64,000 bases of DNA from Candidatus Frackibacter sp. WG13 (lineage in GTDB: Bacteria > Bacillota > Halanaerobiia > Halobacteroidales > Acetohalobiaceae): assembly GCF_900114655.1 (NCBI RefSeq), contig NZ_FOTT01000012.1:18650-82649 (forward strand), in the 5' to 3' direction. Shown one piece after another: positions 46,083 to 54,310 of the stretch. Every line of letters starts with the position of its first letter. Positions within the stretch are counted from its first letter, which is position 1. The position numbers were made by a program, and so were the translations under genes. Below the pieces are notes generated by a model that ran no database searches, was not told the DNA's origin, and saw only the letters and a list, made by a program, of their open reading frames with translations.

Positions 46083-46852
46083 GTTTAGCAGCGGTTATAG
46101 CAGATGATGAAGCACCGGCTAGAGATGAATTGAAATTTTTATTGTCTAAATTTGATTTAATTGAAATAGTAGCCGAAGTAAGTGATGGTGGTAAGGTGTT
46201 AGATATTTGTAAGAGTAATGAACCAGATTTGCTCTTTTTAGATATTCAAATGCCAGGAAAGACAGGAATAGAAGTAGCAGAAGAGATTCTCAAATGGGAG
46301 GTTCAACCTTTAATTATCTTCATTACCGCTTATGATGAGTATGCAATTAAGGCGTTTGAACTAAATGCTATCGACTATCTCTTGAAGCCTTTTACTGAAG
46401 AGAGATTTAATAAGACAATAGAACGGGTGTTAATGAAGAAGGATAAGCAAAAGAAGCAAGGGATTAATGACAAATTAGGTCAAATATTAGCTTCAGTTGA
46501 AGATAAAAAGAATTCAGTCCTTAAGATTCCGGTTCATTCGAAACAAGGAAGAATTAAATTATTAAATCAAGATGAGGTTATTGCTGCTTATACTAAGAAT
46601 AAAGATATTTATATTAAGACTTATGATAATGAATATAAGACTGATGCAACTTTATCTGACCTTGAAGAAAGATTGCCGATGCCTAAGTTCTTTCGAGTAC
46701 ATCGTAGTTACTTAGTTAATCTAGAAAGAGTAAAGGAAATCTTACCTTGGTTTAAAGGGAAATATCGTTTAATTATGAATGATAAATTAGAATTAGAAGT
46801 ACCGGTTAGTAGAATGAAAGTTAAAGAGTTAAAAAGAATAATGAAATTATAA
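46079..46852 (+). CDS. LytTR-family response regulator
   Basis: The 257-residue regulator has a receiver domain (about 4-120: IADDEAPARDEL and the phospho-aspartate in LLFLDIQMPGKTGIEV) and a C-terminal LytTR DNA-binding domain (about 150-255: FFRVHRSYLVNLERVKEI). It pairs with the kinase through an ATGA overlap. LytTR proteins bind paired direct repeats; a TCAGGT pair lies downstream at 46922-46947 before cstA. Confidence 0.92.
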   Translation: MSLAAVIADDEAPARDELKFLLSKFDLIEIVAEVSDGGKVLDICKSNEPDLLFLDIQMPGKTGIEVAEEILKWEVQPLIIFITAYDEYAIKAFELNAIDYLLKPFTEERFNKTIERVLMKKDKQKKQGINDKLGQILASVEDKKNSVLKIPVHSKQGRIKLLNQDEVIAAYTKNKDIYIKTYDNEYKTDATLSDLEERLPMPKFFRVHRSYLVNLERVKEILPWFKGKYRLIMNDKLELEVPVSRMKVKELKRIMKL

Positions 46853-46921
46853 ATGATAATGAAGCTATAATAGTTATACAAGATTCTTAATTATGTAAAG
46901 ATTTTAATTAGTTTAATTCAC

Positions 46922-46947
46922 TCAGGTTAATATAATGTATTTCAGGT
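46922..46947 (+). promoter_or_regulatory. Candidate LytTR operator (TCAGGT direct repeat)
   Basis: TCAGGT occurs at 46922-46927 and 46942-46947, with starts 20 bases apart, about two helical turns. It lies about 100 bases upstream of cstA and upstream of a TATAAT at 47000-47005 that has a poor -35, as expected for an activated promoter. Confidence 0.45.
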
Positions 46948-46986
46948 GTCGATTTATGTAGTTTAAAGCGAAAGTATTCCTTTATT

Positions 46987-47036
46987 CCTCCTAATTTATT
47001 ATAATTTGATTACACAATATTTTTAAAATTAGGAGG
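46987..47036 (+). promoter_or_regulatory. Inverted repeat covering the cstA ribosome binding site
   Basis: CCTCCTAATTT (46987-46997) is the exact reverse complement of AAATTAGGAGG (47026-47036), which contains the Shine-Dalgarno of cstA. In RNA starting upstream it would hide the ribosome site; in RNA starting after TATAAT (47000-47005) the 5' arm would be absent. Confidence 0.5.
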
Positions 47037-47046
47037 GGAAATATTT

Positions 47047-48474
47047 ATGGTATCATTTATAGGTTCATTAATTGCATTAATAGTAGGGTATATGGTTTAT
47101 GGAAAGATTGTAGATAATATTTTTGGGTCGGATGAAACTAGAGAGACTCCGGCTCATGCTAAAGAAGATGGTGTGGACTATATGCCGCTTAGTTGGCCGC
47201 GGGTATTCTTAATTCAACTTTTAAATATTGCTGGATTAGGTCCTATCTTTGGTGCGATAGCTGGAGCATTATTTGGGCCAGCTGCATTTCTTTGGATTGT
47301 ATTTGGATCGATCTTTGCGGGGGCAGTTCACGACTATTTATCAGGGATGATTTCTGTAAGGCATGATGGAGCAAGTATTGCTGAAATTGTTGGGGAATAC
47401 TTAGGAGAGGGAGCACGCAAATTTATGCGAGTATTCTCAATTATTTTATTAGTCTTAGTTGGAACTGTATTTATGACTGGACCGGCGGGATTATTGGCTA
47501 ATATGACTAGTTTAAATCTTAATATGTGGTTAGGAATTATTATTATCTATTACTTCTTAGCTACTGTATTGCCAGTAGATAAGGTTATTGCTAAATTATA
47601 TCCAATTTTAGGTGGTTCGTTATTGGTTATGGCGTTAGGGATTGCTGGTGGATTAGTATTTGGTGATTACAAGATTCCAGAGATTGCTTTAACTAATTTA
47701 CACCCGGATTCATTGCCGATGTGGCCAATGTTATTTGTAACGATTGCTTGTGGGGCAATTAGTGGTTTCCACGCAACTCAGTCTCCATTAATGGCTCGTT
47801 GTTTAGACCAAGAAAGAACAGATGGTAGAAAAGTGTTCTATGGAGCTATGATTGCTGAAGGTGTAATTGCTTTAATTTGGGCGGCAGCAGCAATGACTTT
47901 CTTTGGAGGCACAGAAGGCTTAGCAACAGCTATGGCTGAAAATGGTGGACCAGCAGGAATCGTTAAGATAATCAGCGATAATATGCTAGGTGCATTCGGT
48001 GGTATTTTAGCTATGTTAGGCGTTGTAGCATTGCCAATTAGTTCAGGAGATACTGCATTTAGAAGTGCTAGATTAACATTAGCAGATATCTTTGATTTAG
48101 ACCAGACTGAAACTACTAATAGATTTAAGTTAGCTATTCCTTTATTTGCAATCGGAGTCGTCTTATCACAGATGGACTTTAGTATTATTTGGCGTTACTT
48201 TGCTTGGTCTAACCAGACTTTAGCAATGGTCGCTTTATGGGCAGGTGCTGCTTATTTAGCTAAGCATGGTAGATTTCATTGGATTGCTACGTTACCTGCT
48301 ACTTTTATGACTGCGGTTTCTATTTCGTATATCATTATGGCTCCAGAGGGTTTCGGTATTCAAGGGCCATTGGCTACAATAGTTGGAGTTTTAGTAGCAA
48401 TTGGAGCTTTTGTATGGTTCCTAAGAACCCATCAAAAACAAGAAATTAGAGGCGAAATGGAGAATGCTGCGTAA
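47047..48474 (+). CDS. cstA: CstA-family carbon starvation / pyruvate transporter
   Basis: The 475-residue membrane protein has about 13 hydrophobic segments and CstA signatures: PLSWPRVFLIQLLNIAGLGP (about 47-66), GAVHDYLSGMISVRHDG (about 94-110), CGAISGFHATQSPLMARCL (about 236-254) and LPISSGDTAFRSARL. It is the short form lacking the long C terminus of E. coli CstA/BtsT. Known members take up pyruvate or peptides. AGGAGGGG precedes the ATG. The adjacent LytS/LytR pair suggests control like BtsSR-BtsT. Confidence 0.9.
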   Translation: MVSFIGSLIALIVGYMVYGKIVDNIFGSDETRETPAHAKEDGVDYMPLSWPRVFLIQLLNIAGLGPIFGAIAGALFGPAAFLWIVFGSIFAGAVHDYLSGMISVRHDGASIAEIVGEYLGEGARKFMRVFSIILLVLVGTVFMTGPAGLLANMTSLNLNMWLGIIIIYYFLATVLPVDKVIAKLYPILGGSLLVMALGIAGGLVFGDYKIPEIALTNLHPDSLPMWPMLFVTIACGAISGFHATQSPLMARCLDQERTDGRKVFYGAMIAEGVIALIWAAAAMTFFGGTEGLATAMAENGGPAGIVKIISDNMLGAFGGILAMLGVVALPISSGDTAFRSARLTLADIFDLDQTETTNRFKLAIPLFAIGVVLSQMDFSIIWRYFAWSNQTLAMVALWAGAAYLAKHGRFHWIATLPATFMTAVSISYIIMAPEGFGIQGPLATIVGVLVAIGAFVWFLRTHQKQEIRGEMENAA

Positions 48475-48540
48475 TTGTCAATAATGGGGATGAAATAACA
48501 TTTAATTATATATAATGTCAAATAATGTGTTTTTTGAATA

Positions 48541-48580
48541 AAAAGTATACCTTAATTTGAATTAAGGTATACTTTTTTTC
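48541..48580 (+). terminator. Terminator after cstA
   Basis: A 16-bp perfect stem (AAAGTATACCTTAATT with its complement) around TG is followed by seven T. Confidence 0.88.
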
Positions 48581-48589
48581 TAATATAAG

Positions 48590-48616
48590 AAGGAATTATT
48601 TTATTGACGACGAAAA
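48590..48616 (+). promoter_or_regulatory. Candidate sigma-H-like promoter before ispH
   Basis: AAGGAATTA (48590-48598) and CGAAAA (48611-48616) are 13 bases apart, similar to the other sigma-H-like pairs in this window. It starts 10 bases after the cstA terminator. Confidence 0.35.
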
Positions 48617-48722
48617 AATATAAAGGGTTCTTTTTTAATTTCTATAATATTCCGGATTAGAATGGGAATACTACCTTGTAAGGATTATCTTGGTATTGTT
48701 GTGTTGGAAGGAGGAATTGGTT

Positions 48723-50810
48723 CTGGAGATTATTTTAGCAGATCATGCTGGTTTCTGTTTTGGAGTTACTAGAGCAATGGATTTAACAATGGATGCTGGA
48801 AAGAATAAAGAAGGTGAAATCTTTACTTTAGGTCCTCTAATTCACAATCCACAGGCAGTAAATAAGTTAGAGGAACTAGATGTGAATATAGCAAATAATG
48901 TAGATGATGTAGATGAAGGAACTATAATCATTAGGTCACATGGTGTTCCTCCTAGCATACTAGCTGAAGCTAAAGAGAAAGATTTAGAAGTATTGGATGC
49001 TACTTGTCCTTTTGTTAAGAAGGCACAAAAGAGTGCTGCCCGCTTACAAGAGGAAGGCTATCAAGTAATAATTAGCGGGGATAAAGAACATCCAGAAGTA
49101 ATTGCAATTTTAGGTTCTACTAATAACCAAGCAATTGTAATTGAAGATGAAGGTGATTTTGAAAAATTACCAAATAAATTAAAAAAAGCTGGTGTAATTG
49201 CTCAGACTACACAATCTATTGATAAGTTAAAAGCGGTTGTTAGTCAATTAATGGATGTTACAGAGGTTTTAAAGGTATTTAATACTATCTGCACTACCAC
49301 TAATGAAAGACAAGCATCAGCAGCAAAATTAGCTGATAAAGTAGATTTAATGATTGTAATTGGTGGTTATAATAGTGCGAATACCAATCGCCTGGCTCAA
49401 ATCTGTCAAGAGGTTGGCACTCAGACTTATCATATTGAAACTGCAGATGACCTAAGTCGGGATTGGTTTCATAATATTAAAAGAGTAGGTGTTACTGCTG
49501 GGGCATCGACCCCAAATTGGATTATTAAGGAGGTTGTCAGTCGAATGGAAGAGATTAAGAATGAGGAGAATTTAACTGAGGAAGAAACGAGTGAAAATGA
49601 AGAGGTTGAAGAGGTTGAAGAGGTTGAAGAGGTTGATGAAGAAGTAGGTGAAACAGAAGAGGTAGCAGAGGAAAATTATGAGGAAGTTGCTGACTTCACA
49701 AAGGGTGAAGTCTTAACAGGAACTGTAGAACAGGTCACTGATGAAGGAGTATATGTTAATATCGGTGCTAAATCTGAAGGTTTTATTCCTCGTAATGAGG
49801 TTAGCTCAAATCGTTCTGATGCACCAGAAGATGTAGTAAGCGAAGGCGATGAAATTGAAGTTGAAGTATTGAAGCTTGAAAGTGACAGTGGAGAGGTTAT
49901 TTTATCTAAGAAACGACTTGAGCATGAAAAGGCCTGGGAAAGAGTACAAGAAGTACATGAGAATGATGAAATTATTGAAGCTGAGGTTACTAAGGAAGTA
50001 AAAGGTGGTTTAGTAGTTGATATTGGACTAAGAGGGTTTATCCCTGCTTCTCATGTAGCGATCGAATATGTTGAAGATTTAAGTCAATATATTGGTGAAA
50101 CATTACAATTAAAGGTGATCGAAGTTGAAAGAGAGAATAATAATGTAGTACTTTCACGTAAGAAAGTATTAGAAAAAGAGCTTGAGAAGAAGAAAGAGGA
50201 AATCTTTAGTTCTTTAGAAGAAGGAGAAGTAGTTGAAGGAACAGTAACTAAGTTAGTAGACTTTGGTGCTTTTGTTGATATAGGTGGAGTAGAAGGTCTA
50301 TTACATATTTCTGAAATGTCATGGGGAAGAATCGACCATCCATCTGATGTATTAGAAGAAGGAGAAGAGATTAAAGTTAAAGTTTTAGGTGTTAATCCAG
50401 AAGAAGAGAGAATCTCTTTAGGGTTAAAACAGACTCTGCCAGACCCATGGGAACAGTTTGTTAGTAAGTATAATGAAGGTGAAGTAGTTGAAGGTAAGAT
50501 TACTAAGACTGTTGACTTTGGTGCCTTCATGGAGATTGAACCTGGAGTTGAAGGTTTAATTCATATTTCTCAATTATCTCAACGTCATGTTGCTACTCCT
50601 AATGAAGTAGTAAATGCTGGTGATGAAGTTGAAGCTAAGATTATTAATATTGAATCTAATGAAAGAAGAGTAGGATTAAGCATGAAAGAGTTAGAAGATG
50701 ATAATGACCAGCCACAAAAGCAACAGAAAGATGTTGAGGACTTTATTGATGATGACGAAGGTAGTGGAGTTACTATTGGTGATATGTTTGGAGAATTATT
50801 TGAAGAGTAA
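48723..50810 (+). CDS. ispH: IspH - ribosomal protein S1 fusion
   Basis: Residues 1-280 are IspH, the [4Fe-4S] enzyme making IPP and DMAPP: cysteines in AGFCFGVTRAM, LDATCPFVKKA and FNTICTTTNERQ, plus IIRSHGVPP and GDKEHPEV. An acidic linker (about 285-330) leads to four S1 RNA-binding domains (about 332-400, 418-485, 503-572, 588-660), the last two with DFGAF cores. This fusion is common in Clostridia. The AAGGAGG site fits CTG 48723, which yields the standard N terminus MEIILADHAG; TTG 48717 and the frame start at 48690 fit less well. Confidence 0.93.
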   Translation: MEIILADHAGFCFGVTRAMDLTMDAGKNKEGEIFTLGPLIHNPQAVNKLEELDVNIANNVDDVDEGTIIIRSHGVPPSILAEAKEKDLEVLDATCPFVKKAQKSAARLQEEGYQVIISGDKEHPEVIAILGSTNNQAIVIEDEGDFEKLPNKLKKAGVIAQTTQSIDKLKAVVSQLMDVTEVLKVFNTICTTTNERQASAAKLADKVDLMIVIGGYNSANTNRLAQICQEVGTQTYHIETADDLSRDWFHNIKRVGVTAGASTPNWIIKEVVSRMEEIKNEENLTEEETSENEEVEEVEEVEEVDEEVGETEEVAEENYEEVADFTKGEVLTGTVEQVTDEGVYVNIGAKSEGFIPRNEVSSNRSDAPEDVVSEGDEIEVEVLKLESDSGEVILSKKRLEHEKAWERVQEVHENDEIIEAEVTKEVKGGLVVDIGLRGFIPASHVAIEYVEDLSQYIGETLQLKVIEVERENNNVVLSRKKVLEKELEKKKEEIFSSLEEGEVVEGTVTKLVDFGAFVDIGGVEGLLHISEMSWGRIDHPSDVLEEGEEIKVKVLGVNPEEERISLGLKQTLPDPWEQFVSKYNEGEVVEGKITKTVDFGAFMEIEPGVEGLIHISQLSQRHVATPNEVVNAGDEVEAKIINIESNERRVGLSMKELEDDNDQPQKQQKDVEDFIDDDEGSGVTIGDMFGELFEE
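49602..49637 (+). repeat. Four tandem 9-base repeats inside the ispH-S1 linker
   Basis: GAGGTTGAA occurs three times in a row and a fourth time as GAGGTTGAT, encoding repeated Glu-Val-Glu in the acidic linker. In-frame slippage would change linker length only. Confidence 0.85.
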
Positions 50811-50854
50811 TATCAAAATTTAGATAAATCTTTAAATTTAGTTTTATAATTAAA

Positions 50855-50883
50855 ATTAAATTAAATTAAACTAAACTAAACTA
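50855..50883 (+). repeat. Pentamer microsatellite
   Basis: Three ATTAA units followed by two ACTAA units and a partial one lie directly before the ispH terminator stem. Confidence 0.8.
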
Positions 50884-50885
50884 TT

Positions 50886-50929
50886 AAGAAGCCTCTGGTA
50901 TGATTTTCATACCAGAGGCTTCTTTTTTT
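50886..50929 (+). terminator. Terminator after ispH-S1
   Basis: An 18-bp perfect stem beginning AAGAAGCCTCTGGTATGA around a TTT loop is followed by seven T. Confidence 0.9.
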
Positions 50930-50995
50930 AATGAATATTTTAGTGCCTTCAGGGAAAGAATAGCTAGCGATAAGAAAAAATTTGGAGGTGGGAAA

Positions 50996-51733
50996 ATGCC
51001 ATTTGGAGTAATTGTATTAGTTGTTATGGCGGTCTTAATTTATCTAGGTTTTGCACAAAGGATTTTGGACAGGATGTATCTTACTGATAAACAGGCATTA
51101 GTATTTCTTGCTTTGATGTTAGTGGGTAGTTTTATTGATATCCCGATTACTACTGCGCCAGCAATTAGTGTTAATGTAGGAGGTGCGATTTTACCAGTTC
51201 TTTTGGCTATCTATGTTTTAGCTAAAGCAGATTCCACTAAAGAATGGTTAAGAGCTATCTTTTCCATAGTGGTAACCGGTGGGGTGATCTATTCTTTGAC
51301 TAAGATCTATCAATTTGAAGAGGGTCATACTTTATTAGATCCATCGTATATCTTCGCTATTGTTGCTGGTGTAACGGCTTACTTAACTAGTCGTTCACGG
51401 AGAAATGCTTTTATTTCTGGTACTGTAGGATTTTTACTATATGATTTAATTCATGTATGGCAGATCACCTATGGAGGTGTACCAGGACAAGCAGATATTG
51501 GAGGAGCAGGAGCCTTAGATACAATCGTTACTTCTGGTTTTATTGCTGTCTTATTAGCTGAAATAGTTGGTGAATCTAGAGAACGGCTCCAAGGTGGATC
51601 AAACCATGATGATACAGATGGAGATGACTCTGGAGAAGAAGAAAAACTAGATAATGTTAAGTATGCTGATTTCTTGTCAGGAAAGCTTAAAGATAATACA
51701 GATGAGGGGAAAAGAGGTGATAGAGATGAATAA
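50996..51733 (+). CDS. DUF1614 membrane protein
   Basis: The 245-residue protein has about six to seven membrane helices and the DUF1614 features: an N-terminal helix, IDIPITTAPAISVNVGGAILPVLLA-type central region (about 45-68, shortened here in description), a GGVPGQADIGGAGALDTI loop and an acidic cytoplasmic tail. The family is uncharacterised but often lies next to spoIIP and YIEGIA genes in spore formers. The open frame runs back through the terminator to 50900; GGAGGTGGG supports ATG 50996. It overlaps spoIIP by 8 bases. Confidence 0.8.
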   Translation: MPFGVIVLVVMAVLIYLGFAQRILDRMYLTDKQALVFLALMLVGSFIDIPITTAPAISVNVGGAILPVLLAIYVLAKADSTKEWLRAIFSIVVTGGVIYSLTKIYQFEEGHTLLDPSYIFAIVAGVTAYLTSRSRRNAFISGTVGFLLYDLIHVWQITYGGVPGQADIGGAGALDTIVTSGFIAVLLAEIVGESRERLQGGSNHDDTDGDDSGEEEKLDNVKYADFLSGKLKDNTDEGKRGDRDE

Positions 51734-52877
51734 AAAGGTAACTAAAACTTTAATTTTAAGTTTAGTATTCTTAATGATCTTCAGTACACTTGCTTATGCT
51801 GAACAAGAAAAGAAGGATGGTTATTTTACAGTAGTAGATGAAAACGGGAAAGTCATCTTTCAAACTGCTATGATGGTACACAAAGGTGACTGGTATATTA
51901 ATCAGAATAATAAGAAGTACGTTGTGACTAAAGTTAATGGTGATCAAGCTATTGTTAAGTATGAAGGTACTGTTGACCTAACTACGAGCGATGATTTATC
52001 TTCTTCTATCTCACAGCCGGAAGCCTTATTATCTAAAGAAGAGGCTAAAAAGGAGATTACAATCTATAATACTCATAGTGATGAGTCCTATGTACCTACT
52101 AGTGGAACTCATACTGAACCGGGTAACGGAGATGTTTATAATGTCGCTGATGTATTTGCTAAGCAGTTAAGCAAGAAAGGGATTAAAGTAATTGCATCTA
52201 ATGCTAAACATGACCCTCATGACGGAGGTGCTTATGAAAGATCAAGGAGAACTGCGAAAAAATTAGCTCAAAAGAGACCCGATGCTATCTTTGATATCCA
52301 TCGTGATGGAGTACCAGATCCTTCACAATATGTTACTACTATTGATGGTAAGAAAGTTAGTCAGGTGAGATTAGTAGTAGGTAGACAGAATCCTAACATG
52401 AAAGTAAATGATAAATTTGCTAAACAGCTAAAGGCAACTGCAGATAAGGTCCATCCAGGGTTAATTAAAGGAATCTTTTATGCTAAAGGTAAATATAATC
52501 AAGATCTCTCTCCTAGGGCAATGTTGTTAGAAATGGGTACTCATGTTATCCCTCGAGAGCAAGCGAAGAGAGGGGCAGTGATGTTTGCTGATGCGGTGAA
52601 TCAATTGCTCTATGGAGGAGGAAAACAACAAGCGCAGGGTGCTGGGCAGGTTAATGCTGAACAGGATTTAGGTGCTTTTACTTCATTATTAATTATTTTA
52701 GCAGTAGTAACTGCGGGAATCTTTGGTTATCTATTTATTAATGAAGGGAGTTGGGAAGGAGTAATGAATCGAATTAGACGTTTCTTTGGTCAAGAGATGG
52801 TCAACTTCTTAGGATTTGAAGATGGTATTAAAAGGTCAAATGAGGACAAGGATGGAGATAAGAATAAGGATGAATAA
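51726..52877 (+). CDS. spoIIP: Stage II sporulation protein P (amidase)
   Basis: SpoIIP cuts peptidoglycan stem peptides during engulfment, working with SpoIID and SpoIIM. The 383-residue protein has a signal peptide (about 1-25), an N-terminal small beta domain, the catalytic domain with TIYNTHSDESYVPTSGTH (about 117-134), FDIHRDGVPD (about 196-205) and LLEMGTHVIPREQAKRG. Unusually it also has a C-terminal membrane helix (about 322-344) and a charged tail. The open frame starts at 51654; AGAGGTGAT supports ATG 51726, coupled to the upstream gene. Confidence 0.92.
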   Translation: MNKKVTKTLILSLVFLMIFSTLAYAEQEKKDGYFTVVDENGKVIFQTAMMVHKGDWYINQNNKKYVVTKVNGDQAIVKYEGTVDLTTSDDLSSSISQPEALLSKEEAKKEITIYNTHSDESYVPTSGTHTEPGNGDVYNVADVFAKQLSKKGIKVIASNAKHDPHDGGAYERSRRTAKKLAQKRPDAIFDIHRDGVPDPSQYVTTIDGKKVSQVRLVVGRQNPNMKVNDKFAKQLKATADKVHPGLIKGIFYAKGKYNQDLSPRAMLLEMGTHVIPREQAKRGAVMFADAVNQLLYGGGKQQAQGAGQVNAEQDLGAFTSLLIILAVVTAGIFGYLFINEGSWEGVMNRIRRFFGQEMVNFLGFEDGIKRSNEDKDGDKNKDE

Positions 52878-52914
52878 GAAAGAAAATAATAACAAGCTAA
52901 GAATTAGATAGTGT

Positions 52915-53168
52915 TGTTAGAGCTGACTAAAAAGGCTATCCCTATTGTAAAAACAATAGGGGCTACAAGTCACCTTGTATGCTGTTCATACAGCGTATAC
53001 CTTGAATATTTCACACATTGAAGGTATTAGTCAATGTAACTCCATATATTCACTTAAGTTTATTATATCATGATATGGATTAATTTACCATGTTAAATAT
53101 TACACACAAAGGAGGGAAGGCAATTCCTCCCCGCCTAAATTTTAGATGGGGTTTCCTTGCCGAATATT
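52915..53168 (+). mobile_element. Probable MITE derived from an IS200/IS605-type element
   Basis: The non-coding stretch is packed with hairpins: CCTATTGT-AAAA-ACAATAGG (from about 52938), GTATGCTGT-TCAT-ACAGC and ATACCTT...AAGGTAT. It ends in a right-end-like palindrome (about 53111-53163) containing GGAGGGAAGGCAATTCCTCC and then CCCCGCCTAAA...TTTAGATGGGG closed by CCTTGCC. This end closely resembles right ends of IS605-group elements. No transposase or TnpB is present, so it would be non-autonomous. Left boundary is approximate. Confidence 0.55.
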
Positions 53169-53170
53169 AG

Positions 53171-54067
53171 ATGAAATACCCAGTAATGATTATAGGTAGT
53201 ATTCTATTAGGGACCTTAGCTCGGCTTTGGATGCTGAAGATCGATTATCGTCAGTACCCTGGTTATCCTCACGGATATGCTGTGCATCTAACCTTAGGAA
53301 TGATTGCTGCTGGGTTAGGTGCTATGGTCCTACCAGCATTGTTAGAGAAGGATTATGTAGCGATAACATTTCTTGCTTTGGCTGCTCAACAGTTTAGTAA
53401 TATTCGTGGAGTAGAAAGAGAGTTTTTAAATCATTTAGAAGAGACTGAATTAGTTCCGCGAGGGACTGCCTATATAGAAGGAATAGCTAAAGTGTTTGAG
53501 ACTAGAAATTATCTTGCTTTATTAGTAGCTTTAATTAGTACCATTGGCTTTAAGTTATTTGAATGGTACGGAGGCATTATTTTTGGAGTACTAACAGCAT
53601 TAATTTTACAGAATGCTATGAGAGAAAAAGTAGTTAAAGATATTGCTGATGTAAAGGTGGTGGACTTGGAGTTTAAAGGTGATGAAGGAGAGAATATTGC
53701 TATTGGTGATGTAATAATTATGAACGTAGGAGTAAAAGAATCTTTAGAGTATTGGCAAAAAAATGGAATAGGAATTGTGCTCGACCCAAAAGATGATAAT
53801 GCAAGAGCCACTTTGGCTAATACTGGCCAAAGACAAGCAATCTTACATGATGTTGCTACTCAATTGGGAGTTAGATTAGATGTTGGAGTACAAGATTATA
53901 CTCCACTAGCTAGATTAAATTTAGATACAGGAAGAGTCGTTATTATTATAATTCCTATTGAACCGGATGAGAAATGGATTAAGAAGGCTGTAGAGAAGAC
54001 TCCTGTATTAGAAGGGTCTAAACGGAGACCTTTAGCATCAGAAGCAGGTCATGCAGCGGCTGATTAA
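53171..54067 (+). CDS. YIEGIA-family membrane protein
   Basis: The 298-residue protein carries the name-giving motif YIEGIAKVFE (about 102-111) after several membrane helices (about 4-20, 35-60, 62-80, 118-150). A soluble C-terminal domain (about 165-298) follows. The family is uncharacterised and restricted largely to spore-forming Firmicutes. There is no ribosome site before the ATG: the sequence directly upstream is the end of the probable mobile element, so native translation signals may have been lost or replaced. Its small partner gene follows after 12 bases. Confidence 0.82.
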   Translation: MKYPVMIIGSILLGTLARLWMLKIDYRQYPGYPHGYAVHLTLGMIAAGLGAMVLPALLEKDYVAITFLALAAQQFSNIRGVEREFLNHLEETELVPRGTAYIEGIAKVFETRNYLALLVALISTIGFKLFEWYGGIIFGVLTALILQNAMREKVVKDIADVKVVDLEFKGDEGENIAIGDVIIMNVGVKESLEYWQKNGIGIVLDPKDDNARATLANTGQRQAILHDVATQLGVRLDVGVQDYTPLARLNLDTGRVVIIIIPIEPDEKWIKKAVEKTPVLEGSKRRPLASEAGHAAAD

Positions 54068-54079
54068 GGAGGCTTGAAG

Positions 54080-54280
54080 ATGGAAGTTAGTTTAACTAAT
54101 AATATATTGGCAATCGTCACTTTAGAGTCTAATAAGGATAAGGTTGAAGGTGGAGGGGCGCCAGTATTTTATGTAGAAGATGAAGAGGAGTTAGAGTATG
54201 TAGCAATGTTAATTTCGCGATTAACATTATCTATGGCTCATAATTTAGGAAATGGTGTATATATTTTAGTTAAACATTAA
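54080..54280 (+). CDS. Capping complex subunit for YIEGIA
   Basis: This 66-residue protein matches the small partner that always follows YIEGIA genes: EVSLTNNILAIVTL at the N terminus, an acidic middle (FYVEDEEELEYVAM) and a hydrophobic end (NGVYILVKH). AAGGAGG at 54066-54072 fits ATG 54080 and not the TTG at 54074. Function is unknown; the pair is presumed to act together at a membrane. Confidence 0.8.
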   Translation: MEVSLTNNILAIVTLESNKDKVEGGGAPVFYVEDEEELEYVAMLISRLTLSMAHNLGNGVYILVKH

Positions 54281-54310
54281 TTGGTTAAGCATTAACTAGA
54301 GGAGTAAAAG

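Noticed and set aside
50900..50995. N-terminal extension of the DUF1614 protein
   Set aside because: It runs through the ispH terminator stem; the ribosome site fits ATG 50996.
52878..53170. Structured regulatory RNA instead of a MITE
   Set aside because: The right-end palindrome resembles IS605-group ends, so a mobile element is preferred; the RNA option remains open and is noted in the finding.
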